Source of the DNA: Primula veris
Taxonomy: Eukaryota; Streptophyta; Magnoliopsida; Ericales; Primulaceae
Assembly: GCA_963682055.1 (NCBI GenBank)
Contig: OY821746.1
Location: 24,680,481 to 24,744,480 of the forward strand
Direction of reading: 5' to 3'
DNA length: 64,000 nt
Shown here: positions 20,667 to 38,558 of the stretch, piece after piece
Layout: each line of letters starts with the position of its first letter
Position numbering within the stretch: the first letter of the stretch is position 1
The notes under the pieces: model-generated
Databases searched by the model: none
Told to the model about the DNA's origin: nothing
The model's input: the letters and a program-made list of their open reading frames with translations, nothing else
Program-made: the position numbers and the translations under genes

Positions 20667-21858
20667 TGTAAGTTGTAAGGAGGAGATGGTAGCACACTGG
20701 CTTAGATGATCTCAGAACAGGCTGCAAATATTAATGTAGGGTTCGCCAATACCCTTTTATGCCTAAATGTTAGGTAGTTTTTAGTCTAAGGGTTTATTAC
20801 GTGTCCTGGATCTGGATTGTTTAGCTATTGTTCTGGTTTATTATAGGCTCGTCATGTTCCTCCAATAGGGACTTTTAGTGAACGGGAGGAGTAGAAAACT
20901 AAGGATGGATCAATATACAAGCGACCTAGGAACCTAGGAATTTTTTTAGCGTCCATCAAAGTGGTCAATATTAATAAGGATCTGTTGATTGATTGTCTTA
21001 GGTTTAGTGGTCTTTGTTGATGTTGCATATAACTATGCTCTACATCGATGGTAATCGTATATGCAGTTTCGTGAAGTTCGATCCAGGATAGTGGTTTCGG
21101 ATACCGAATTGGATATTTTTAGATGTGATCCAACTTCCAAGTGACTAAAATTTAAAGCTGTTGTGTTTTTTTTTTGTTAGTGACATGAAAAATATTTGCA
21201 TTTGCTTGATCATCGACTTCTAGACATATTTATGTGTAAGATAGTGTTGATTCGCTGATTTGAAATGTGCCCATACATTAGTCTTTTGGTAGCATTCACA
21301 GTATAATCAGTATTGAGAAGGTTTATTTGTCCCTTACTTTGGGTTTGGTGGTCTCTATCATATTTCAGTTACAAATACAAAGTCTATTATGCCATGTTAC
21401 ATAGGTGTTAGTTTGATCCTGAATATTGCTTTCTGAAATTAGATTAAAATTTTGAATACATTAATCAAGAAAAATAGTGCCCTTACTTGTACATTGGTTT
21501 CTATACCCATGCATGATGATTGAGATTGAATCCTTCTATTGGAGATCTCTATGGAGCTTATGAATTATGTGTACTCTAACTAATTAACCTAAAGTAGAGT
21601 AACTAGCAGTTGTTTTCTTTGAAAACTTCTGGATTCCTATTTTGTGTGTCTGTTGGGCGAAAACCAAACTCCCACACATTTCAAACTCTATTAGACAAAA
21701 TTGCTGATAAAGATTTCTATTGTCGCCCCCTTGTTTTGTATCCTCTTATATATGTGCTTGGTACTTGCCTGCTTCGCTGACATTGTTGTTTCTGTGTTGC
21801 CTCTATACCAGCATTTAAATATTTTCAAGGAGTGAGAGCTTTGTTGACGTGGATACAG

Positions 21859-24800
21859 ATGGATCAGGTTCCGGGTTCTGACATTCTTTTATTTAATATT
21901 CGGTAGTTTCATTTGTTAAGTCTTGTTTCTCATTTTAATGTTTGTAATTTTTGTAGTATGAAAAAGTTGAAAAGATTGGTGAGGGTACCTATGGGGTTGT
22001 GTACAAGGCTCGTGACAAAGACACTAATGAAACTTTAGCTTTGAAGAAGATACGTCTGGAACAGGAAGATGAGGGTGTTCCAAGCACAGCAATCAGAGAA
22101 ATTTCCTTACTTAAAGAAATGCAGCATCCGAATATTGTCAAGTATGTTACCATTGCACTCTATATATGACTTTATATCTAACAGTTGGTCCCTCAAATTC
22201 AATTGTTGCTCATACTGTAAAAGGAAGTTTAGTCTCAAGTGCACTGTAAAACAAATTCTAAACCCGTGTCATTGGTTGGTTGTGAGGAAAAATATTAGAA
22301 TAATTGAAGAATGAGTAAGCATAGAAGGAATCCATTGAAGAATAGATTGAGTTAATATGTCTGTGTTCTTACTTTATTGCATTTTTCTCATTTTATCGAT
22401 ATCTTTATGTGCAAGTATTTGATAATTTTTTGGGGCAGGTTAAAGGATGTGGTGCACAGTGAAAAGCGTCTGTATCTGGTCTTCGAGTACCTGGATCTGG
22501 ACTTGAAAAAGCACATGGATTCATATCCTGAGTTCTCTAAGAATCCACATATTGTAAAAGTAAGCAGAATTTCTTGCTGTTTCGAATTAGTTGCATAATG
22601 GGGTTTAGACAAAAGGTTTCCTCTACTTGGAAGTTACAACATATTCTCATGCTTTATTACTTGTGTATCACTGAGGTCAAATCTTATATAGTCGAACATA
22701 TCATCATGTTTGTGCATGTGCATGTGCATATATATCTGTAAACTTACTTTTGACATGTGTACTTGAGCGCATGTTCATGTGCCCTCAATTTTGAATTTTA
22801 GACGGGTAACACGCAGTTTCAGAAATGTATAAGGCACTTAGTCGCTTACCATAAACGACTTACTGTGGTTTTGTACCCCTTGTTTCTATTTGAAATATGT
22901 ATCTGCATTGTAAGCATATAATGCTGTTATGTATCCACATATTTCTATGATGGAAGCTCAAATGTTTGAGGGTGAATCTGTTGTAGTAGAGGGGTTTTCA
23001 GAAGATTACTTTTCCGGTTCTTAATAAAGCATATTTTATCGTTGGTATTCCAGGCACCCACTTTGTTTTTTAATTTCTCTACCCAATCTTCTCTAGTTGA
23101 CGTTTTTTATTAACAGAGCAGGGATTAATAAAAAGAAAAAAACTTTACCATGAGTTTATATATGCACAGTTGCCTATTGCAATCTGTGCCAGTTTCACTT
23201 GCATGAGATATAATGTTTGTTGTGTAAATTTTCTTTTATTATTGAAGCACCTGCCTCTTTCAATTTGCAGAAATTCCTATACCAAATTATTTGTGGGATT
23301 GCTTTCTGTCACTCTCACAGAATTCTTCACCGAGACCTGAAACCTCAGAACCTATTGATAGACCGCCGCACAAATGCACTCAAATTAGCTGATTTTGGTT
23401 TGGCCAGAGCGTTTGGTATTCCTGTGAGGACCTTTACACATGAGGTAATTTGTTTCCGATCTCTACCAAAATCTCAAAGCAACTCTTAATGGTACCTTGA
23501 TGATATAGTAATTTCTCATCAGTTTCCTTTTCTAGGTGGTGACATTATGGTACAGGGCACCTGAAATACTCCTTGGTTCCCAACAATATTCTACTCCAGT
23601 GGATGTTTGGTCAGTTGGTTGTATATTTGCCGAGATGCTAAATCTGCATCCGCTGTTTCCTGGGGACTCTGAGATTGATCAACTATTCAAAATTTTCAGG
23701 TATTCGAGGATACAAATTTAAATCAAGTTTTATATCTCTGCATAAAATATGACGGCTCCAATCTATATTTGTGCCCCTTAGCTCCTTATTCTGATAAATT
23801 AATCTTGCTAGAAACTTGTCTATTGTTTTAGAGTCATTTTCATGAGTCTGGACTTGTCAATTGACAATGTGTTCCCAACACCATTAAATGGTTTTATATC
23901 TATGGTTTAATTGCCGAGAACTATTTTTGTTCTTTTTCCTCTTCTTTTGATGTGATTGCCCAGAATAGCAATTGTATCCTAAAAATATTACGTAATTATT
24001 GACATTTTGTACGAAAAGTTAAGTTGTAACACATGTTTGGGTAGGGTGTGTATTCTGTCTATTGAAGGAGCTGCTGGCTATATTTTTGATCTATTAAGGT
24101 TATACTGTTATTGTATGATTTTCTAACAGAAATGTATTTGCCTATGAAGAGTAATGGGTACTCCAAATGAGGATATATGGCCTGGTGTGACGTCCTTACC
24201 AGATTTTAAAACTTCTTTCCCAAAGTGGGCTCCCAAGGTAATATCCTTAAGAGTGGTTTGTTATAATCCCATTTTATTTTGATACCTAATTATAAAGTTC
24301 TATTTGTTTTCTACCTTTAGGACTTGGCTACTTTGGTCCCTAATCTGGATTCTGCTGGTGTTGATCTCCTTAAGGTAATAACCAGTATGCAAGTGCATTG
24401 TACAAATTGAAGGGCTTCGCACTACTTGCGCTAACTATTTCACCTCACAACTTGTTATGAAACCAAGATATTATCTCAAACTGGTTTTGGCTCGGAATTG
24501 GGTAGAATTTGTATGAATTTTATTAGGTGTAGTTGTTCAAACGATTTCAAGTCCTAGTTGATAAGTGGGAGGTCAAACGTCTTAGCAGATCGGCAAAATA
24601 ACCACTTGAAAAATGAAACATTGTGTCATCTGACTGTATAGTGATATTTTTTAGAATTAGTGGCCTATGTGACATGTGATGGTCGATAGTAATAACTACA
24701 AATTTGATGTGAGCAACGCTATGCAGTTTCATTCCAGTAAGGGATTTTTCTTTAAATCTGGAGAACATGTGTAAAGGGAGAATAAAGAGATAAGTTATAT

Positions 24801-25122
24801 GATGGGGAGGGAAGAGTTGAAGCTATGCATATCATATCAGCGTTGTGTGATATTTTTAATAAAGAAAAGTAGATTGTTCTTGAGGGTAAAAGTAATAGAT
24901 GAGGCCTTTTAATACAGTGAGGTGTTAACAGCATGCTTAGATAGCTCCTAGTTACACTTTTTATGTCCACCTTAAGTTTCGGAAATTGCTGAGTTAACTC
25001 TATTTGCTAATTAGTCGTGTTTTGATTTACAGAAAATGCTCTGTTTAGACCCAAGCAGGAGAATTACTGCTAAATGTGCTCTTGGGCATGAATACTTCAA
25101 GAACTTTGTGCTTACTGCTTGA
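21859..25122 (+). CDS. CDKA;1: A-type cyclin-dependent kinase (PSTAIRE CDK)
   Basis: Ser/Thr kinase that, bound to cyclins, drives G1/S and G2/M in plants. Exons: 21859-21867 (only MDQ), 21957-22141, 22439-22559, 23271-23444, 23536-23699, 24150-24237, 24321-24374, 25033-25122. All splice phases join, giving 294 aa, the usual CDKA length. Visible residues: GEGTYGVV with inhibitory sites T14 and Y15, K33, PSTAIRE with E51, catalytic HRDLKPQN (D127), DFG (D146), activation threonine T161 in RTFTHE. The start is the ATG before the tiny first coding exon, preceded in frame by non-coding leader; a likely leader acceptor is CTATACCAG ending at 21811. The C-terminus ends [10 protein letters not shown], less usual than the EYFKD-type ending I know from other CDKAs. 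It is convergent with the malic enzyme gene. Confidence 0.96.
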
Positions 25123-27313
25123 TATCTTCTTCATTCCAGAAGTATATAATGGAGATTTAACAAATCTGAGCTGGGTCCTTCAATTTGTGAGAAATATTTT
25201 ATCGAACTGAGTGTCTTAACAGTTTTTGGCCGAGACATTGGCAGATAGTTTTCTGTTACCGTGATTTCCACCTTTTCCATTTCTTACAGCTTGTTATGTG
25301 GCTAGCTTTTGTCTAAACTCTTGATTCTTGTGATAGGTGATGGTTCAAATTCAATGTGTTCTGATTGAAAATGAAATTATACCCAATTTGATCTATTTCC
25401 AACTTTTCTTCTTGTTACCTGGCAAGTTTGTCCTCTTGCGAGCTTCTTCTCCACAATTTTTGAAACTCGGTTCACAGTTAGTTATGCAACATCAAGTTGT
25501 TAAAAAATTATAAATTGTGTATTTGTAGTTCAAGCCTGTAGTTACTGCGAAACTCTTTACAGGGTCGGTAACACGTTTCACTGGAAACCTTTTTAGAAAC
25601 GGAAACCATACTCTTTCCTTGGTTTGAGGGAAACAATTACAAAACGTTTCTGAAACTCGAGTGAAACGTTGAAAAGTCTTAAATAATACTTTTTAGAAGC
25701 TTTCATAATACGAAAGAGAAATTTTAGTAAAACTACTACTATTTGTAAAATGATACTTTTGTGATAACTAATATACTTTCTTTTCTGTAATCTGTAACAA
25801 CACATACTGCTTGAATTAGCTATCTGTATAATTAATCGAGTTTTAGCTAGTATAACTTCTAAAATATCAGAACTTAAATATAATTGCTCACATTCTTATT
25901 GTGGAATTGATAGATTCGGGATAGTCATGTAAACGTTTATATATATATATATATATTGCACTCTTATCTTCTTTTTTTAACACCGATGCCGGATCCTGGT
26001 TCCCATCAAATCTTAGCTTGTGTTTCCTGCATCATTTACATCTTCCGTTCCTGGACTTTAACAATGTTGGTTCGAGGCATGGCCTTTTTTTATTTTTATT
26101 TTTATTAATGGTTCAAGGCATGGCCTATTTGAGCCTTTAATGTGAGAATAGGCATCGGAATTTTGTAAACAGTTTCCACTATTTACGTGAGCATAATATA
26201 GTTTTTGAGTTAGAAACTTACAGTCCAAAGCATGGACATCACCGTGTACCTAGTTAACTAATATTAATTCATGATAATAAGCAAATCTACGGATCGAAGA
26301 TTTCTTGGCCTTTCAAGTTTGGATGGAGCTAGAGGATTTTCGTCAAATTTAAACTGTCAAAATAATTTCTGTATTAGTTAAACAGTAGAGAATGTCGCTA
26401 CATGTACAAGTGGACAGGCTGTAAACAATTCAGAAATTCATTTGTTTCTCCATTTTTCTGTTTTTCAACTCTCTATTTAAGTCGTCGTCTTCATTTCTCG
26501 ATTTTGATTGCAGAATTGATGTTTCTCAACACCAGTGATAGTCTGATAACAACCTAAGTAACTGCAACTATTGTATGTAATTGTTTTACTCAGTGACAAA
26601 AAATGCAACAAATGCTCTAGTGATTATTATAGAATTTTGCTTTGGATTGTACCGTCTTGGTTACTGTAAAATCCTGCCACAACGAAGTGTTCCAACAATT
26701 TCTTAAGTGAAGCTCGGCTCATCAAAAAATGTGACATACCCATTTTGATAAAACAAATTTTCGAAACAACCAATGAGTTGATGTGGTGTTTTCTTACTAA
26801 GTCGTTGTTTAAATACTTGTAATCATCGCATTGTATGGTCTCTGCTAGCCATAGTTTGCCAAGTTAGCAGATGATGGCAATTTTGTACCATGATGATAGT
26901 CCCCCTTTGATTGAACAATGCCATTTGTTTTTCAATTATTTGAATTTAAGTTTTGTTTCCGCTCTGTGACTTCAGCATGTTGTAGCATGTCTTTAAATTT
27001 TAATTCAGAAGGTTTGGCTCTCTTTAAGTTTTAAGTCTTTGAGTGCCTATTTTATTTCAGGTTTTGATTGAGTACATGTAAAGATGACCAAAAGAATAAC
27101 ACAATCAATATTTCTTTATGAAATGGAAGTGAAGTTACATCAGTAAACTGGGAATAGAAACAAACATATCTCACTTATTTAACGAACAGAGGAACTCGAT
27201 CCCTAAAGTTCCTAGAGGGAAAAAACATCTTACGAAGCTACCAAAATTGAATACTTGGTTATATATAATCCGAACATGATTAGTTAAATCACTATAGGGT
27301 GTCTTAGTTTGAT
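25123..27313. other. Convergent spacer between CDK and malic enzyme genes
   Basis: Two facing 3' UTRs plus AT-rich sequence, including a short TA run near 25940. No gene or transposon with defined ends was recognised. Confidence 0.5.
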
Positions 27314-33603
<6,290 letters not shown>

Positions 33604-33736
33604 TTCTTGCAAATTTCTCTCTATAAATATAAATATATGCTATTTATGTATGTTAGAACGAAACAAACTCAATGCACGGATAGAAAAATATGGAAACGAA
33701 TGGTATTGTTGTGAGATCAAGAAAACATGAACTCAG

Positions 33737-33753
33737 CTTTTATAACCACGTGG
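33737..33753 (-). promoter_or_regulatory. Candidate core promoter of malic enzyme: TATA box with G-box
   Basis: On the minus strand, CCACGTGG (33746-33753) is followed after one base by TATAAAAG (33737-33744), about 134 bp before the ATG. CACGTG is the core bound by plant bZIP and bHLH factors. Function is inferred from sequence and position. Confidence 0.5.
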
Positions 33754-33759
33754 AGAAGT

Positions 33760-34698
33760 TAGTTTATTAGAATGTCAATATTTAACTTTAAAAAGTGTAC
33801 TATTCTACTATTGTTCTCTCCTTTTCCTGGTCAATAGGCCATCAATAACGACCCGCGTCATCTTGATTCCAGTGCGCATTATGTACTATGGTAGTATTTT
33901 TTTTATTTTATTTTTATCCCTATTTTTCATATAAAACTTGTAAAACTTCGTAGACGGGGTTTAAATCCTGACGGTGACCGTGATATACTCGAGTAACAAA
34001 CACATGACTACCAACCACTTGATCACCTATGATAGTATTTGTTCATTAGCATATCGTATCATTTATTCATGGGTATGTATATGTGTGCCAAAATTTAGAA
34101 TATAAAACGGGGGTGTCAAATCATCGTTTTAATGTATATGAAAATACATGATGTCAAATCATCGGAATTCTGAATGGTGTCGTCATCCTCAATGATCTGC
34201 ACTTAACTTCCCCTTGTTTATATTTATAGATTATAATGAATACTTAATTAGATTGCTAGATATATGCTTGGATATATATAAGTCATGCTTGTTTGTGATA
34301 CTACAAGGGTTAAAGTATTAACTACATCGGTGGAGACATGATTAATATTTTGGAGTTACATAAATCAAAGTGTTATTTTATGAAATTACGAGACTCATCT
34401 TTTATAATTTATTTTTAAAAATTTCTATAGTAAAAGGTGTGAATGCAACCCTGGTCATAATAAACATCCGCCTCTGATTTCGTGTTTACACAGTTTCCAA
34501 TTTATACGAAAATAGTGTATATTATAATATTAATAGTAATTACTAATTATAATATATTTTAAGCTAACAACGGGTATGCCAAATAGTAATGCATATATCG
34601 TGTTATTTATAACACTCATAATACCCCGGACAAATTGTATAATTTATACTGTAATTAATAATGCATACAACATGACCTAATCATACTCTAATAAAATA
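33760..34698. other. Upstream spacer of the malic enzyme gene
   Basis: AT-rich DNA with no coding exon or complete mobile element seen. Confidence 0.45.
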
Positions 34699-35399
34699 GG
34701 TTTTTTGCAGTTTTGTAAGTTAAAGTATAGTCATTATTTGATTTTGTAACTCAAACTACGAGTTTGTATTTTCAAGTACACAAACTAAGTGTTTCCTTCT
34801 AAATTAATACATTCCGTTAATTTTTTATAATGAAAAGTTGTGTTTTACCAATATACCCGTGTTCATATTATGCAATAACATAACACATATACATACAACA
34901 TACAATACGTAATAACTAATAACATACCCGAAACTCGTAGTGAGATTAAAAAAAGGCAAAACAAACAAATTATTTAAAAGAGAAAAAAACCAAATTTATT
35001 TTGTTCACCAAAACTTTGTACATATATATACATACTACTAATTATTGAAGTATTGTTTCCCCTAATAAGCCGCTACGACACACGATTCACCATTACAAAA
35101 GGGAGAAACAAAAGAAATATTTAAAAAAATACTCAAATAAACTCATATTCATTTCCCAAAAAGCACCTAATACGTAGAATTAAGTAATTAATCATAAAAT
35201 TTCTGCATGTGAGCCCACAGCCAGCAACTCCGCCTCCGTACGGAGGTTCATGTCCATCATCGCCACAACCCAACCCCCACCGTTGTTTTAACCCCCATCA
35301 CACGTTGACACACTTCGATCGGCCAAAATAACACTACCATTGAATCCGGAGCATCCAAAAACTCAAACCCTACGAAGGAATCGAGTCAATTCCTTACTA

Positions 35400-35633
35400 C
35401 TCCATCTGTTCCCAATTAATTGTCCATTACGAAACTACGTGTAATTTTGACCGGCCAATAACTTGTATCAAAATTGTCGGAATGAAAATTTTTAAAAGTT
35501 AATTATATAGTTAAAACATTAAATTATATAATTTATTTTTGAAAATTTTCATTTCGACAATCTTGATGCATGTTATAAACCGGTCAAAATTGCACGTAAT
35601 TTCATAAAGGACCATTAATTGGAACGGATGGAG
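35400..35633. mobile_element. Stowaway-like MITE nested in the long-TIR element
   Basis: Ends CTCCATCTGTTCCCAATTAA and TTAATTGGAACGGATGGAG are inverted and flanked by TA (35398-35399, 35634-35635). The interior resembles the MITE at 17939 (TTTTGACCGG, TTGTCGGAAT). Confidence 0.88.
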
Positions 35634-35672
35634 TAATAAAAAGCCTCAATTCCCCTTATGTTTATATATTTA

Positions 35673-35677
<5 letters not shown>

Positions 35678-35731
<54 letters not shown>
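35678..35731. repeat. AT microsatellite
   Basis: About 27 AT units, followed by a short GATGAT run. Confidence 0.95.
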
Positions 35732-35733
<2 letters not shown>

Positions 35734-36155
35734 CGATGATGATGATGTGCTGCATATATAAATATATCTATATGCATGTAAATACAAATATTTTTTTTCC
35801 TTTTTCCTTAACCATTGGATCACATCCAACATTTTAGATCGAAAAAAATAGTAAAATGACCATTTTGCCCCTTAATCTGGATGAAAAATGTTTGATGACA
35901 TAAGTTTGTTTCGTTAATTTAGACGGAATGTACTAATTTAGGGGAGAACACTTAGTTTGGATACTTAAAATGAGAAACTCGTAGTTCGGGTTATAAAATT
36001 ACACAATGACTATAGTTTAGGTTACAAAAGTGAAAAAAGTCATGATAAAAGTAAAAGTAAATGTTTGAATGATAACTTTCACTAGAGGGTTTTGAATCTT
36101 TTGATTGATCATGAATTATTATTTTTTGTGTGGGTGAAGTTTTTATCAATTATCA

Positions 36156-36285
36156 CTACTGCACGTGAAAAAATCGGACCGAAAATTTCGGTTCGGTTCG
36201 ATCCAAAAAATAAAAAGACCAAAACCGTTCGGTTTCGGTTTTACAAAAACCAAACCGAACCGAACCGAACTCAGCCCTACTTTTT
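36156..36285. repeat. Short CGGTTCGG-rich inverted repeat
   Basis: GGACCGAAAATTTCGGTTCGG on the left and AACCGAACCGAACCGAAC on the right are self-complementary. It resembles the flanks of the 4935-6010 repeat. Probably a MITE fragment; the frames on both strands are artefacts. Confidence 0.45.
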
Positions 36286-38558
36286 CCTATATTTAACGGA
36301 AAATAGTAAATTCCGCGTTTTTGTTTTTTTTTAAAGAAACAGACGCCAAAATGGAAGTCCAAAGTTTCTCATAAATCATAATGAATGCCACCTACTATAA
36401 TAAAGATGGTCCACAAGCCCTTCTAGAGTGTTTTTTTGACAAATAAAATCCAGGCATATTTTATGATGTTTGAATGTTTTATTTGGTACTGCACTATATA
36501 TTTCAAAAAAAAAAAACTATATATTAGTCCGACTTTTGAGATTTTTTTTCAAATAAGTCAAACACTCAATCTTATGTTACCCACCCAATATGTCGCATTC
36601 TAACTAACATATACTTTCTCTCTATAAAGATCCAAAAAAATAAAAAAAATTACCAGGAAAAACGACTTATTAATCAAAACCCGATTTTTTTTAATTAAAA
36701 AACTATATTTTCATTAAAAACGGATTTGCAACAAAAAAAATAGGGCTTTTCACCCAGCAAGCGTCTTTTTCTACAAACAACATTTTCCTCCAAAAAAGCG
36801 GCTTTGTTTAACACAAACTATATATATATATTCACCAAAAATAGGAGTTTTTCATCGGAAAACAATTTTTTTACATCAAAACAAAGGTTTTTCTTAACCA
36901 AAAGTGGCTTATTTTCATTATAAAAAAAAACTCGTAGTGGTCAAATGAAAATACATAAGATTCGACTGAAAGTGCATAGAATTCAGTTAAAAGTGCATAA
37001 TGTTCAAAAAAAAATTAAAACGAGTAAAAATATAATAAACTGCTAATTAATGCATAGTTAATATTAATAAAACAACAAGTATCCAAATGAGTTACGCGAT
37101 GTATATTCCTAAATTTGAGAAAACGCAAACTTCTGTCTTTCAAAGTGACACTTATAGGCTTGTTAATTATGTATGATAAAATGTAAGCCTATGTGCGAAC
37201 AATGAGGGGAGCATAAAGTCATTTTCAAACTATTCTACGTTGACGTTTATAAATATGGGACTTCTTGATAAATGATCCTAACCTATGATAGACTAGTAAA
37301 TTGTCTAATAAGTTGTTGTGTTGAAGTAGCAATTAAGACATTTTAGATGAGTCTAACGGTATTTAATAAGTATTTATGTGTTATTATAAGATTTTTTAAA
37401 AATAAAAAAATAGTGTGATTATATTAATTATGTGTTTTTCAAGATAATTGACTATTATTTGTATGTTGCAGGTAAAGCGTTGAGTTGAAAATGGAAATAT
37501 GAATAAATGAAAACTTAAAAGGCCTAAAAGGCATCTTAGATACGCGATTATGAGATATGGGTTGAACTCAATGGAAACCATGAAGTCCAAACAACTAAGA
37601 TGCGGAAGGATTATAAACAAGTTGACCTAACCGGTTACTATGTTATGCTAACTTATTACTTATGAAACAAAGATTCGAAGTTGAAAATTAGTTAGCTTAT
37701 ATTGCAATCAATATATTCCGAAAGCCAAAGATTTATTTAGTATTTTGGTGAATACAAAATTCATTATAGGGAGGGAGAAAGTGAGAAAGTATTAGCTCGA
37801 ATTTTTGGTGAAGTATTTTTTTTTTTTTACTGGTTGATTGTTGTTCTCTTCTTCTTATTTCGTTATTAAATTTTTGAATACGTTGTTTATTAGCACAACA
37901 TTAAAAATAACTATAAAACCATAGATGGATATAGTATGTGCAAACCTATTATCTTGATTCTTTTTGTTAATTGTCGTTTTAGTCAAACCAATATGTCATA
38001 AACATCCCTAAATGTCATATTTTGAAAGATTAAAGAACTTATCATGTCATTTATGAAATTACAAGATTGAAACATAACCTTTTAAAAAAAACTAAATAGA
38101 CTTAAATACTCCGTATAAAACGATTAAATGACTAAATAGCATTTTTTTCTTCATTTTAATAGATAAAATGATTATAATGCCATTCATGATAACGGAATTG
38201 GTATGATGACGTTTTTTTTTCACGTTGACGGCAGTATATATATGTAAAAAAAACAATAGCTTAGTATATTAATCAATAATTTTAGTAGTACAATATACTA
38301 AATTGAGAAGACATGATACTTTAATATACTAATCTTATAATTAATCTACATTACATGGACTCAAAATACGTGTCAGCACACTATCTAATATATATGTACA
38401 AATTAATGTTTACTTATTTTCCCTCTTTGCTGAAAGAAACCATAAGCCCTAGCTGCGTACCTTAAATAATAAAATACCCAAATTTAATCGTCACCTCAAA
38501 ATCAAAATAACCTAAATTAATACAGAATCGAATTAATAAGAAATTTTCATTTAAAGTG
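36286..38558. other. AT-rich spacer upstream of the SHH1-like gene
   Basis: Includes a low-complexity stretch (36640-36930) of alternating A runs and T runs. No gene was seen. The 3' end must contain the SHH1-like promoter and 5' UTR. Confidence 0.45.

Larger units (their letters stand above)
34699..36040. mobile_element. Long-TIR element, Mutator-like, non-autonomous
   Basis: About 130 bp at 34699-34830 is matched in inverted orientation by 35905-36040, roughly 80 % by eye. Shared words include CTACGAGTTT, AAACTAAGTGTT and TACATTCCGT. The interior has no transposase. It holds a GC-richer stretch (35205-35395), a nested Stowaway MITE and an AT microsatellite. The 9-bp target duplication could not be fixed with confidence. 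Confidence 0.75.
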
